DNA of 64,000 nt from contig NZ_CP022297.1 of the NCBI RefSeq assembly GCF_017310015.1, positions 2,790,001-2,854,000 of the forward strand. Direction: 5' to 3'. Under the pieces are notes generated by a model. It did no database searches, had not been told where the DNA came from, and saw only the letters and a program-made list of their open reading frames with translations. Origin of the DNA: Marinobacterium iners. GTDB taxonomy: Bacteria; Pseudomonadota; Gammaproteobacteria; Pseudomonadales; Balneatricaceae. Below, in pieces: positions 8,538 to 18,105 of this stretch. Positions within the stretch are counted from its first letter, which is position 1, and each line of letters opens with the position of its first letter. The translations under genes and the position numbers were made by a program.

Positions 8538-10067
8538 ATGCGCATCGAAGACATGCACCTTGTCATCCGCAATCTGGAACATGATGACTATCCCCGCCTG
8601 AAAGTGCTGATGGACCGTGTCTATGATGATATTGGCGGGTCCTGGCCCGAACACACCATTAACAAGCTGATCGATGAATTTCCTGAAGGCCAGATCTGTG
8701 TATTTGACGGTGATGAACTGGCCGGCATCGCGCTGTCGGCACAAGTGCGTTATGACCGCTTCAGCAACCCTCACTCCTATGAAGATCTGATCGGGAAGCG
8801 GATGACCATCCTCAATGACCCCGACGGTGATGCCCTGTACGGTCTGGATGTGCTGATCCACCCGGAGTACCGCGGCTTTCGCCTGGGTCGCCGCCTGTAT
8901 GAGGCACGCAAGGAGCTGTGTCGTCAGTACAACCTGCGCTCGATCCTGGCAGGGGGACGCATTCCCAATTACTACAAACACGCCAGCGAGATGACCGCTA
9001 GTGAGTACATTGGCAAGGTGCGACAACGCGAACTATACGACCCGATCCTGACCTTCCAGCTGTCGAACAATTTTCAGGTCAAACGCCTGCTGGGCAGTTA
9101 CCTGCCGGAAGACACCAAGTCTCAGGGCTATGCCACCTTGCTGGAATGGAACAATATTCTGTTCGAGCCCGAAGACAACGTTATCAGCAGCCGTCCGACC
9201 CAGGTTCGAATCGGCGCCATCCAGTGGCAGATGCGTGAAGTGGAGTCGGTGGAAGAGCTGCTCAAACAGGTCGAGTATTTCGTCGACACACTGTCTGAAT
9301 ATCAGAGTGACTTTGCGCTGTTCCCGGAGTTTTTCAACGCACCGCTGATGGGCCTGACCGATCAAACCAGCCAGACCAGCGCCATTCGCTTCTTGGCAGG
9401 GTTCACCGAGCGGTTCCGTAATGAGATGTCCCACTTTGCGGTCAGCTACAACATCAATATCATCACCGGCTCGATGCCACTGCTGGAAGGTGACCACCTC
9501 TACAACGTCAGCTACCTCTGCCGCCGTGACGGTACGGTGGAAGAGCAGCGCAAGCTCCACATTACCCCGCATGAGCGACGTGACTGGGTCATTCGTGGCG
9601 GTGACCAGCTGCGTGTATTCGAAACCGATGCCGGGCGTGTAGGCATCTTGATCTGCTACGACGTGGAGTTTCCCGAACTGGGCCGCCTGCTGGCGGATCA
9701 GGATATGGATATTCTGTTTGTGCCTTTCTGGACCGACACCAAGAACGGCTACCTGAGGGTGCGCAACTGCGCTCAGGCACGGGCCATCGAGAACGAGTGC
9801 TACACCGTCATCTGCGGCAGTGTGGGCAACTTGCCTTCGGTTGAAAGTCTGGACGTGCAATATGCGCAGTCATCCGTCTTCTCGCCTTCTGACTTTGCCT
9901 TCCCGCATGATGCCGTGATGGCCGAAACCACTCCTAACACCGAGATGATCATGTTCTCAGATCTGGATCTGGACCAGATCCGTGTGATCCGCAACGAAGG
10001 TTCGGTCACCAACCTGAAAGATCGCAGGCGCGATCTGTACAACCTCAAGTGGCGTCACGAGATGTGA
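8538..10067 (+). CDS. GNAT acetyltransferase fused to nitrilase-type amidohydrolase
   Basis: A 509-residue two-domain protein. Residues ~5-200 resemble a GNAT acyltransferase, with the acetyl-CoA loop near HPEYRGFRLGRRLYEARKEL. Residues ~225-490 are a carbon-nitrogen hydrolase with the Glu-Lys-Cys triad visible: Glu in ALFPEFFNAP, Lys in EQRKLHITPHE, Cys in GILICYDVEFPE. Such fusions recur in bacteria but their substrate is not established; a plausible role is sequential handling of an amide or amine metabolite. It stands as a single gene between tlyA and an exporter operon. RBS AAAGAGGA precedes the ATG. Confidence 0.88.
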   Translation: MRIEDMHLVIRNLEHDDYPRLKVLMDRVYDDIGGSWPEHTINKLIDEFPEGQICVFDGDELAGIALSAQVRYDRFSNPHSYEDLIGKRMTILNDPDGDALYGLDVLIHPEYRGFRLGRRLYEARKELCRQYNLRSILAGGRIPNYYKHASEMTASEYIGKVRQRELYDPILTFQLSNNFQVKRLLGSYLPEDTKSQGYATLLEWNNILFEPEDNVISSRPTQVRIGAIQWQMREVESVEELLKQVEYFVDTLSEYQSDFALFPEFFNAPLMGLTDQTSQTSAIRFLAGFTERFRNEMSHFAVSYNINIITGSMPLLEGDHLYNVSYLCRRDGTVEEQRKLHITPHERRDWVIRGGDQLRVFETDAGRVGILICYDVEFPELGRLLADQDMDILFVPFWTDTKNGYLRVRNCAQARAIENECYTVICGSVGNLPSVESLDVQYAQSSVFSPSDFAFPHDAVMAETTPNTEMIMFSDLDLDQIRVIRNEGSVTNLKDRRRDLYNLKWRHEM

Positions 10068-10146
10068 TCAGACCCACTGCTCTGGCCCCGTGCGGACCAG
10101 AGCAGTACACTGGATACAACAGGTACCCGGCTACAAGGAGTTAAAC

Positions 10147-11145
10147 GTGCGCCACCTGCTTCCTTCTGTTGTCATACTCGCCCTGCTGGCCACTGCCGGC
10201 ATCTACCTGTTCAACCCACTGAGTGACGAACACGCATTGCCGCCGGGACTAACCGCCGCCAACGGTCGTATCGAAGCAGCGGAGATCGATATTGCAACCA
10301 AGGTAGCCGGCCGGATCGTTGAAGTTATGGTGCATGAAGGGGACCTGGTCAAACAGGGACAACCCCTGGCGCGACTGGATAGCCGTCAGCTGGAGGCCCA
10401 GTTGGCGGCCGCCGAATCCGCAGTACGCCAAGCCGAGCAGCAGCACCTGTACACCCTTGCTGTTGTTCAGCAACGCGAGAGTGGTCATACACTCGTTCAA
10501 AAGGAGCTGGTCCGAGTGCGTAGCATGGTCGATAAGAAACTGGCTTCCCAGGACAAAATGGACCAAGCACTCAACGCCAGCCAAAGCGCAGCGGCTGCAC
10601 TGCTCGCGGCGCAGCGCCAAGCTCAGTTGGCACTGGACCAAATCACGGCCGCCGAGGCGAACGCGGAGCAGATTCGCAGCCTGCTGGATGACACCCTGCT
10701 AACTGCGCCGGTCGCAGGACGAGTACTCTACCGACTGAATGAACCGGGCGAAGTACTGGCCGCCGGGGGCAAGGTGATAACCCTGCTTGATATCGGTCAG
10801 GTTTATATGCCGGTCTATCTGCCGACCGCCGAAATCGGTCGCCTGAACCTGGGTGACGAGGCGCGCATTCTGGTTGATGCCCTGCCGGAGGTTGCCATCC
10901 CGGCCCGCATCACCTTCATCTCGCCGCAATCCCAGTTCACCCCTAAAGAGGTGGAAACCCGCAGCGAGCGCGACAAGCTGATGTTTCGCGTCAAGGTCAG
11001 TATCGACCCTGCCGTACTGGAACAGCACCGCGACAAGGTCAAGACTGGCCTGCCTGGCATCAGCTATCTGCGCCTGGATCCTCAGGTCCGCTGGCCGGAA
11101 TGGCTGACACCGCCTGCCGGACTGGCCACTGCCGACGCACTCTGA
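10147..11145 (+). CDS. yhiI: HlyD family periplasmic adaptor subunit (YhiI-like)
   Basis: A 332-residue membrane fusion protein. An N-terminal membrane anchor (HLLPSVVILALLATAGIYLF) is followed by the lipoyl/barrel half-motif (GRIEAAEIDIATKVAGRIVE), a helical hairpin rich in Gln and Ala, and the second lipoyl half (LTAPVAGRVLYRLNEPGEV). The start is taken as GTG at 10147 because AAGGAG lies at 10135-10140; a longer frame from 10090 has no such site. It precedes an rbbA-like and a yhhJ-like gene, the same order as E. coli yhiI-rbbA-yhhJ, and should link the inner membrane ABC complex to an outer membrane exit. Confidence 0.88.
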   Translation: MRHLLPSVVILALLATAGIYLFNPLSDEHALPPGLTAANGRIEAAEIDIATKVAGRIVEVMVHEGDLVKQGQPLARLDSRQLEAQLAAAESAVRQAEQQHLYTLAVVQQRESGHTLVQKELVRVRSMVDKKLASQDKMDQALNASQSAAAALLAAQRQAQLALDQITAAEANAEQIRSLLDDTLLTAPVAGRVLYRLNEPGEVLAAGGKVITLLDIGQVYMPVYLPTAEIGRLNLGDEARILVDALPEVAIPARITFISPQSQFTPKEVETRSERDKLMFRVKVSIDPAVLEQHRDKVKTGLPGISYLRLDPQVRWPEWLTPPAGLATADAL

Positions 11146-11155
11146 GGAGATGACC

Positions 11156-13885
11156 ATGTCAGACACTGTGGCCCACCTGGACAGTGTCGGCCACCGCTAT
11201 GGCGACGTGACCGCGCTGGAACCCACCACCCTGGCACTGCCTGCCGGCTGCATGATCGGCCTGATCGGGCCGGATGGCGTCGGCAAGTCCACCCTGCTCA
11301 GCCTGCTGGCCGGTGTGCGCAAGATCCAGACGGGCACTATCCGCCTGTTCGAGGGCGACCTTAAGCAGCCGAGCTTTCGCCGCCAGGTGTGCCCGCGTAT
11401 CGCCTACATGCCCCAGGGGCTGGGGCGCAACCTGTACATGACCCTGACGGTGGCGGAGAACATCGACTTTTTCGCCCGTCTGTTTGATCAGGACCGGCGC
11501 GTTCGCGCGGCACGCATTGACGATCTGTTGCACAGCACCGGACTGGCTCCCTTTCGCGATCGACCGGCAGGCAAGCTGTCCGGTGGCATGAAGCAGAAAC
11601 TGGGGCTCTGCTGTGCCCTGATCCATGACCCCGACCTGCTGATTCTGGATGAACCGACCACCGGGGTGGACCCGCTGTCCCGCCGCCAGTTCTGGCAACT
11701 GATCGAGCGCATCCGCCATCAGCGGCCCGGCATGAGTGTACTGGTCGCCACCGCCTATATGGACGAGGCCATGGGGTTCGACTGGCTGGTAGCGATGAAC
11801 GCCGGCCAGGTGCTGGCGACCGGCAGCCCGCAGCAGCTGCTTGCCCGCACGGGCGCTCTGGAACTGGATACCGCCTTTGTCCGCCTGCTCCCCGAGTCCG
11901 AAGGGAAGACCCACCAGCCCTTGCAGATTCCGCCCCTTGAACTGAATGACCAGAGCATCGCCATCGAAGCCAAGGGGCTGACTCGCCGTTTCGGCCGTTT
12001 CACCGCCGTCGACAATGTCAGCTTCAAAATCCGGCGCGGCGAGATCTTCGGCTTCCTCGGCTCAAACGGCTGCGGCAAAACCACGACCATGAAGATGCTG
12101 ACCGGCCTGCTCGAACCCAGTGAAGGCGAGGCGCTACTGTTTGGGCAGCCCTTGAATGCTCGCGATCTGGCGACCCGCGCCCGCGTCGGCTTCATGTCGC
12201 AGGCATTCTCCCTGTATGAAGAGCTGAGCGTGATCCAGAACCTGCTGCTGCATGCGCGCCTGTTTCAGCTGCCGCAGGCGCACAGGGAATCCCGCGTCGC
12301 CCAGCTGCTGGATCAGTTCAGCCTGACCGAGTATCGCGACCAGCTGGCCACCGCTCTGCCACTTGGTATCCGTCAGCGCCTTTCTCTGGCCGTGGCGATC
12401 ATTCACGAACCCGACATCCTGATACTGGACGAACCCACCTCCGGCGTTGATCCACGGGCGCGTGACGACTTCTGGCGCGAACTGGTTCGCTTGTCTCGCG
12501 AGCAAGGGGTCACCATCTTTATCTCAACCCACTTTATGAACGAGGGCGCCCGCTGTGACCGCATCTCGTTGATGCATGCCGGTCAGGTCCTCGCCTGCGA
12601 CACACCCGACGCACTGATCCGACGACAGGGTCGGGAGACGCTGGAAGAAGCGTTCATCGATTACCTTCAGGCTGAGACACAGGATACTGACACACCACCG
12701 GACACAAAGCCGGAAGCCGATACCCGGCCCGAACCGGCAACCACAGCCCCCAATCGTCTGTTCAGCCCACGCCGCCTGCTGGCCTACTCTCGCCGCGAAA
12801 CGCTGGAGATCCTTCGCGACCCCATACGCACGGCTTTCGCACTGCTAGGTTCGGTAATTCTGATGCTGGTGCTCGGCTACGGGCTATCGTTCGATGTGGA
12901 AGACCTGACATTTGCCGTGCTGGATCATGACCGCACCCCGGAAAGCCGGGCCTACATCGACAACATTGCCGGCTCACGCTACTTCAACCGGCAAGCGGAT
13001 GCCGTTTCGGAAGCCGAACTGGAACAACGCATGCGCAGCGGCAAACTCGCCGTCGCACTGATTCTTCCGGCCGGATATGGCCGTGCGCTGAAGCTGGGAC
13101 AATCTCCAGAGGCCGGTGTATGGATCGACGGCGCCATGCCCTTTCGTGGCGAGACCATTCACGGCTATCTGCAGGGCATGCACCTGCAATACCTGCTACA
13201 AATGGCTTCCCAGATGCGGATGGACATTTCGGCGCTGCAACCAGCCGGATTCCAAACCCGCTACCGCTACAACCAGGACTTTCGCAGCCTCAACGCCATG
13301 GTTCCGGCGATGATTCCGATTCTGCTGATCTTCATCCCATCGATCCTGATGGCACTGGGCGTCGTGCGCGAGAAAGAGCTGGGCTCGATCACCAACCTCT
13401 ACGCCTCTCCGGTAACACGGCTGGAGTTCCTGCTTGGCAAGCAATTGCCCTATATCCTGCTTAGCATGATCAGTTTTATCGGTCTTGTACTGATTTCGGT
13501 CATCCTGTTCCAGGTACCGCTAAAAGGCAGCTTTCTGCTGCTAACACTGGCGACTCTGCTCTATGTGACAGCAACCACGGGACTGGGACTGTGCATTTCA
13601 GCCTTCACCAAAACACAGGTAGCAGCACTGGCCGGCACCGCTATCATAACGCTGCTGCCGGCGATCAACTTCTCCGGACTGACCCAGCCCGTCACATCAT
13701 TGGAAGGGGTCGCTGCCCTGGTCGGCAACGGTTATCCAACTACCTGGTTCCTGACCATCAGCCGCGGTATTTTCACCAAATCACTGGGGCTGGCCGAACT
13801 CTGGCCACACCTGCTGATGCTGGCCGCCTTCATCCCGGTATTGACGCTGTTGAGTCTGGTCCTGCTCAGGCAGCAGGAGCGCTGA
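11156..13885 (+). CDS. rbbA: fused ABC transporter, two ATPase domains plus ABC-2 permease (RbbA-like)
   Basis: A 909-residue protein. ATPase domain 1 has Walker A GPDGVGKST, signature LSGGMKQK and Walker B LLILDEPT. ATPase domain 2 has Walker A GSNGCGKTT, a degenerate signature (LPLGIRQR) and Walker B ILILDEPT. From about residue 540 an ABC-2 type membrane domain follows, with one anchor, a large extracytoplasmic loop and about five C-terminal membrane segments. The start at 11156 has GAGGAG at ideal distance; ATG at 11150 overlaps that site. E. coli RbbA was described as a ribosome-bound ATPase, but the operon context indicates export. Confidence 0.88.
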   Translation: MSDTVAHLDSVGHRYGDVTALEPTTLALPAGCMIGLIGPDGVGKSTLLSLLAGVRKIQTGTIRLFEGDLKQPSFRRQVCPRIAYMPQGLGRNLYMTLTVAENIDFFARLFDQDRRVRAARIDDLLHSTGLAPFRDRPAGKLSGGMKQKLGLCCALIHDPDLLILDEPTTGVDPLSRRQFWQLIERIRHQRPGMSVLVATAYMDEAMGFDWLVAMNAGQVLATGSPQQLLARTGALELDTAFVRLLPESEGKTHQPLQIPPLELNDQSIAIEAKGLTRRFGRFTAVDNVSFKIRRGEIFGFLGSNGCGKTTTMKMLTGLLEPSEGEALLFGQPLNARDLATRARVGFMSQAFSLYEELSVIQNLLLHARLFQLPQAHRESRVAQLLDQFSLTEYRDQLATALPLGIRQRLSLAVAIIHEPDILILDEPTSGVDPRARDDFWRELVRLSREQGVTIFISTHFMNEGARCDRISLMHAGQVLACDTPDALIRRQGRETLEEAFIDYLQAETQDTDTPPDTKPEADTRPEPATTAPNRLFSPRRLLAYSRRETLEILRDPIRTAFALLGSVILMLVLGYGLSFDVEDLTFAVLDHDRTPESRAYIDNIAGSRYFNRQADAVSEAELEQRMRSGKLAVALILPAGYGRALKLGQSPEAGVWIDGAMPFRGETIHGYLQGMHLQYLLQMASQMRMDISALQPAGFQTRYRYNQDFRSLNAMVPAMIPILLIFIPSILMALGVVREKELGSITNLYASPVTRLEFLLGKQLPYILLSMISFIGLVLISVILFQVPLKGSFLLLTLATLLYVTATTGLGLCISAFTKTQVAALAGTAIITLLPAINFSGLTQPVTSLEGVAALVGNGYPTTWFLTISRGIFTKSLGLAELWPHLLMLAAFIPVLTLLSLVLLRQQER

Positions 13886-13886
13886 C

Positions 13887-15008
13887 ATGAAGGTATCCAA
13901 TATCGCCCAGCTGGGCATCAAGGAACTGCGCAGCCTCTGGCATGACCGGGTGTTACTGTTGCTGATTATCTGGGCCTTCAGTGGCGGCATTTACGCGATG
14001 GCCAAAAGCAGTTCGGTGGCGGTCCATAACGCCCCCATTGCCATCGTCGACCAGGATCGATCGCCACTGTCGACACGACTCCAGACACTGTTTACCCCTC
14101 CCTGGTTCAAGGCGCCAGACCTGCTTGAAGAGCAGCAGGCAGATCTCGCGCTGGACCGGGGCAACTACACCTTCGTACTGTTTATTCCCCATCGTTTTGA
14201 AGCGGATCTGCGGGCAGGCCAGCAGCCCGAGCTGCAGCTGATCATCGATGCCACCCGAATGACCCAGGCTTTCCTCGGCAGCCGTTACATACAGCAGATC
14301 GTTCAGCAGGAACTGCTGCAGACACTCAACGACCGCCCGGACAACAGCGAACTGCCGATTCGCCTGGAAACCCGTGTCTGGTTCAACCCCAATCTTGAAA
14401 GCAGCTGGTTCGGCAGCGTCATGGAGATCATCAACAACATTACGCTGCTGTCGATCATCCTGACCGGAGCCGCTCTGATTCGTGAACGTGAACACGGCAC
14501 CCTCGAGCACCTGATGGTGATGCCGCTTACCCCCGCCGAGATCATGCTGGCCAAGTTGACCGCTAACGCCTGCGTCGTCCTCCTGGCCGCCAGCCTGTCG
14601 CTGTATCTGGTGGTGCAATGGGCGCTGGGCGTCCCGGTCAGCGGCTCGATCCCCCTGTTCCTGGCCGGAGCCGCCATCCATCTATTTGCCGCTGGCAGTA
14701 TTGGAATTTTCCTTGGTACTTTGGCTCGCTCAATGCCTCAGTTCGGCCTGCTGCTGATTCTGACCATTCTGCCCCTGCAGCTGCTCAGTGGCGGCATTAC
14801 CCCCCGCGAAAGCATGCCCGAAACGGTCCAGCAGTTGATGCTGCTGGCACCCACCACGCACTTTGTCAGCTTTGCCCAGGCGATTCTCTACCGAGGCGCC
14901 GGCCTTGCCGTGGTCTGGCCCTCTTTCCTGGCTACCGCCGGTATAGGGTTGGTGTTTTTCCTGCTGACACTGGGACTGTTCAGGCGCAGTCTTGCGCGAG
15001 AGCACTGA
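13887..15008 (+). CDS. yhhJ: ABC-2 type transporter permease (YhhJ-like)
   Basis: A 373-residue inner membrane protein with an N-terminal anchor (VLLLLIIWAFSGGIYAMA), an extracytoplasmic domain of about 150 residues, and five to six C-terminal membrane segments. The REREHGTLEHLMVMPLTPAE coupling segment is typical of ABC-2 permeases of the YhhJ/YbhR type. Its ATG lies one base after the rbbA stop, so the three exporter genes form one operon. The substrate is unknown; related systems export drugs or cationic compounds. Confidence 0.88.
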   Translation: MKVSNIAQLGIKELRSLWHDRVLLLLIIWAFSGGIYAMAKSSSVAVHNAPIAIVDQDRSPLSTRLQTLFTPPWFKAPDLLEEQQADLALDRGNYTFVLFIPHRFEADLRAGQQPELQLIIDATRMTQAFLGSRYIQQIVQQELLQTLNDRPDNSELPIRLETRVWFNPNLESSWFGSVMEIINNITLLSIILTGAALIREREHGTLEHLMVMPLTPAEIMLAKLTANACVVLLAASLSLYLVVQWALGVPVSGSIPLFLAGAAIHLFAAGSIGIFLGTLARSMPQFGLLLILTILPLQLLSGGITPRESMPETVQQLMLLAPTTHFVSFAQAILYRGAGLAVVWPSFLATAGIGLVFFLLTLGLFRRSLAREH

Positions 15009-15033
15009 GTTTTATCCCTGCCAGACAGCTAAC

Positions 15034-15065
15034 AAAAAACCCGCCGGGCCTTGAGGCCGGGCGGG
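15034..15065 (-). terminator. Rho-independent terminator downstream of ftsZ
   Basis: On the minus strand a GC-rich stem (CCCGCCCGGCC / GGCCCGGCGGG with TCAA loop) is followed by TTTTTTG. The T-run orientation assigns it to the leftward ftsA-ftsZ transcript. The plus-strand side has no T-run, although the hairpin also lies behind yhhJ. Confidence 0.85.
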
Positions 15066-15109
15066 AATTCAGGAGGGAACCCGAGCACTGCCCGGGGGTG
15101 ATCACTTAA

Positions 15110-16324
15110 TCAATCAGCCTGACGGCGCAGAAACGCCGGGATATCCAGGAAATCCATATCGTCAGTGCCGGTCTTTTTCATCGGCACTGAATCCATCTGC
15201 GTTTCAGCCAGCTCATTCTGCACCGGACGTGCTTTCTCTTCACTCTGGCGGTTGCGCAATACTGTCGGCAGCTCCAGCTGGTTAAAGTCAGCCGTCTTTA
15301 CCGTACGGGAAGACTGAGCACGCGGAGCGGTGGTATCGCCGTTCACAACACGAGACTCGGCAGCCTGAACACGCTCCAGACCCGTGGCGACAACAGTCAC
15401 CTTGAGCTCGTCAGACAGCTCAGGATCGATGACGGTACCTACCACAATCGTGGCATTTTCAGAGGCATACTCTTCGACCAGATCACCGACCTCGGAGAAC
15501 TCACCCAGACTCAGATCCAGGCCGGCGGTAATGTTAACCAGAATACCGCTGGCGCCTTTCAGGTCGATATCTTCCAGCAGCGGGCTGTTGATCGCCGCCT
15601 CGGCCGCTTCACGGGCACGGTTTTCACCGCGGGCGATACCGGTACCCATCATCGCCATGCCCATTTCGGACATCACGGTGCGCACGTCGGCGAAATCCAC
15701 GTTGATCATTCCGGGGCGGATGATCAGATCCGCAATCCCCTGCACAGCGCCCTTGAGCACATCATTGGCCGTACCGAAGGCACTCACCAGAGTACAGTTC
15801 TTGCCCAGTACCGGCAGCAGTTTTTCGTTCGGGATGATGATCAGTGAATCAACATGTTCCTGCAGTTCACGGATCCCTTCTTCGGCTATCTTCTTGCGAC
15901 GACGGCCTTCAAACGGAAACGGCTTGGTCACAACCGCCACGGTCAGAATACCCATTTCACGAGCCACTTCTGCCACAATCGGAGCGGCACCGGTACCGGT
16001 ACCGCCACCCATGCCTGCCGTAATGAAGACCATATCAGCACCGGACAGGGTTGCCGCGATACGCTCACGGTCTTCCAAGGCAGCCTGACGGCCCACCTCA
16101 GGGTTGGCACCGGCGCCCAGCCCCTTGGTCAGCTCGCTACCAATATGCAGTGCCGTTTTGGCCGCCATGCTGTTCAGTGCCTGCGCATCGGTATTGGCGC
16201 AGATGAAATCCACACCCTCCAGTTCGGTGGTTACCATGTGGTTGACGGCATTACCACCGCCGCCACCAACACCGACCACCTTGATTACAGCACTCTGAGG
16301 TACACTATCCACCAGCTCAAACAT
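15110..16324 (-). CDS. ftsZ: cell division protein FtsZ
   Basis: A 404-residue tubulin-like GTPase that polymerises into the division ring. The GTP-binding signature GGGTGTGAAPIV lies near residue 107, and the N-terminal GVGGGGGNAVNHM and the T7-loop segment NVDFADVRT are present. The C-terminal conserved peptide DFLDIPAFLRRQAD, which binds FtsA and ZipA, is intact. It follows ftsA by 58 bases and is closed by a strong terminator. lpxC, the usual next gene in gammaproteobacteria, is absent here. Confidence 0.97.
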   Translation of the reverse strand: MFELVDSVPQSAVIKVVGVGGGGGNAVNHMVTTELEGVDFICANTDAQALNSMAAKTALHIGSELTKGLGAGANPEVGRQAALEDRERIAATLSGADMVFITAGMGGGTGTGAAPIVAEVAREMGILTVAVVTKPFPFEGRRRKKIAEEGIRELQEHVDSLIIIPNEKLLPVLGKNCTLVSAFGTANDVLKGAVQGIADLIIRPGMINVDFADVRTVMSEMGMAMMGTGIARGENRAREAAEAAINSPLLEDIDLKGASGILVNITAGLDLSLGEFSEVGDLVEEYASENATIVVGTVIDPELSDELKVTVVATGLERVQAAESRVVNGDTTAPRAQSSRTVKTADFNQLELPTVLRNRQSEEKARPVQNELAETQMDSVPMKKTGTDDMDFLDIPAFLRRQAD

Positions 16325-16382
16325 ATTTATCCCCTCCAGATACGGCCCCGCTCTGTCGCCGGGTACCGCTGTTTGCCCAAAC

Positions 16383-17642
16383 TTAATAATTACCCTGCAG
16401 CCAGCTCTTCATACGCGAGATCAAGCTGCCTTCAGCCTTGCGCTGTGGCCGCAGGCTGTCTTCATATTCTTCAATTTCCGGCACCGGGCTGACCGGTCCG
16501 TGACCCTGGCGTGCGTAGTGCAGCAAGCCGATAACAGTGGCATAAATGGGGTTGCTCAATTGAGCTTCCAAACCGCGGATACCCTGCGGTTTAGCCAGCC
16601 GTACCGGCATATGAAAAATTTCTTCCGCCAACTCTACGGCACCTTCCATCTTGGCCGTTCCACCGGTCAACACAATCCCGGCTGCCACCAAATCCTCAAA
16701 TCCGCTGCGGCGCAACTCCGACTGCACCAGCGTGAACAACTCTTCATAACGCGGCTCAACCACCTCAGCCAGCGCTTGACGTGACAGGTCGCGTGGTGCG
16801 CGGTCGCCGACACTGGGCACTTTAATCATCTCGTCTGATCTGGCCAGCTGAGCCAGTGCACAGGCGTATTTTATCTTGATCTGCTCGGCATGCTGAGTCG
16901 GGGTGCGCAGCGCCATGGCAATATCGCTGGTGACCTGATCACCGGCGATTGGAATGACGGCTGTATGACGAATAGCCCCGCCGGTAAATACGGCAATGTC
17001 AGTGGTGCCACCGCCAATATCAACAATACAGACACCCAGATCCTTTTCGTCATCCGTCAGTACGGAGTAACTGGATGCCAGCTGCTGCAGCACCACCGCA
17101 TCAACCTCAAGACCACAGCGGCGCACACATTTTTCGACGTTCTGAATCGCATTAATTGCGCCGGTAATCAGATGAACCTTGGCCTCAAGTCGAACGCCAG
17201 ACATTCCCAGCGGCTCCTTGATCCCTTCTTGGTTATCAATCAGGTATTCTTGCGGCAGAATATGGATGATTTTCTGGTCTGCCGGAATGGCCACGGCACG
17301 CGCCGCATCAATCACTCGCTCAAGATCGTAGTCGGATACTTCTCGATCACGCACGGCAACGATGCCATGAGAGTTCAGGCTATTGATATGGCTGCCGGCA
17401 ATGCCCACGGTCACGCCGTGAACCTTACAGCCAGCCATCAGTTCTGCTTCTTCAACCGCGCGCTGGATCGAACTGACCGTCGATTCGATGTTGACCACGA
17501 CACCGCGTTTCAACCCTCGCGAAGGCTGAGCACCAACACCGATAATTTCGATGGTGCCCTGAGGGGTCAACTCACCCACCAGACACACCACCTTTGAGGT
17601 GCCGATATCGAGTGCAACGATCATGTTATGTGCAGTCACCAT
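16383..17642 (-). CDS. ftsA: cell division protein FtsA
   Basis: A 419-residue actin-like ATPase that anchors FtsZ to the membrane. Motifs are IVALDIGTSKVVCLVGEL (phosphate 1), CIVDIGGGTTDIAV (phosphate 2) and GIVLTGGTAKMEG (adenosine). The C-terminal amphipathic membrane-targeting helix SLISRMKSWLQGNY is intact. The start at 17642 gives the usual length; the frame is open to an ATG at 17708, which would add 22 residues not typical of FtsA. No ftsQ precedes it; an AT-rich 340-base region does. Confidence 0.93.
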   Translation of the reverse strand: MVTAHNMIVALDIGTSKVVCLVGELTPQGTIEIIGVGAQPSRGLKRGVVVNIESTVSSIQRAVEEAELMAGCKVHGVTVGIAGSHINSLNSHGIVAVRDREVSDYDLERVIDAARAVAIPADQKIIHILPQEYLIDNQEGIKEPLGMSGVRLEAKVHLITGAINAIQNVEKCVRRCGLEVDAVVLQQLASSYSVLTDDEKDLGVCIVDIGGGTTDIAVFTGGAIRHTAVIPIAGDQVTSDIAMALRTPTQHAEQIKIKYACALAQLARSDEMIKVPSVGDRAPRDLSRQALAEVVEPRYEELFTLVQSELRRSGFEDLVAAGIVLTGGTAKMEGAVELAEEIFHMPVRLAKPQGIRGLEAQLSNPIYATVIGLLHYARQGHGPVSPVPEIEEYEDSLRPQRKAEGSLISRMKSWLQGNY

Positions 17643-17708
17643 ATTGTGTGCTCTGAACCCAGCTGGACAGGCGGAAGGGAATAACCCTGATTTCATCTCT
17701 GTTGCCAT

Positions 17709-18050
17709 ATTACACGCAAAATCCGGGCCAGTTCTTCAAACAGCTACCGAATTAAGCTGCGAGTAAGTATCGCCGGTACATGGTCAAAAAATCAACAACC
17801 AGCACGTTATCTTATATCGGCAAGTTTTTGCCGTTGTTTAGCGTTTTTTCTTTATTTTTCAGCAACCTGCTTTGCCCAAGGGTGAATGGAGTTGCCGCTG
17901 GTTAAAATAAAATCAATTTATTTTCATGATACCATCATCAATATTTAATTTTGAATAACATATGATTATTCAAAACTTTATCTTGACGAAACGCGAAATA
18001 ATCAATATTTGATTTTGATTTTTATAGCCTTAAGTTTTGGGATTTTGACG
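17709..18050. promoter_or_regulatory. AT-rich region upstream of ftsA, no gene
   Basis: About 340 bases much richer in A and T than the surroundings. It holds an 18-base direct repeat, ATCAATATTT(A/G)ATTTTGA, at 17937-17954 and 18001-18018, and an inverted repeat TGAATAA-7-TTATTCA at 17952-17972. It lies between the terminator of the upstream chemoreceptor gene and ftsA, so it must contain the ftsAZ promoter(s). I cannot fix the exact -10/-35 positions. Confidence 0.55.
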
Positions 18051-18085
18051 AAAAAAAAGCGGCAACCCGATGTCGGTATGCCGCC
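18051..18085 (-). terminator. Rho-independent terminator of the chemoreceptor gene
   Basis: On the minus strand the stem GCGGCA/TGCCGC, with an inner CCGA/TCGG stem, is followed by eight T residues, 20 bases after the stop codon of the gene at 18106-19908. Confidence 0.85.
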
Positions 18086-18105
18086 TTCAGATGACCCTGT
18101 GAGCG

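Noticed and set aside
15384..16088. Long frame opposite ftsZ
   Set aside because: Antisense shadow of ftsZ, rich in Ser, Thr and Pro; produced by the codon bias of the real gene.
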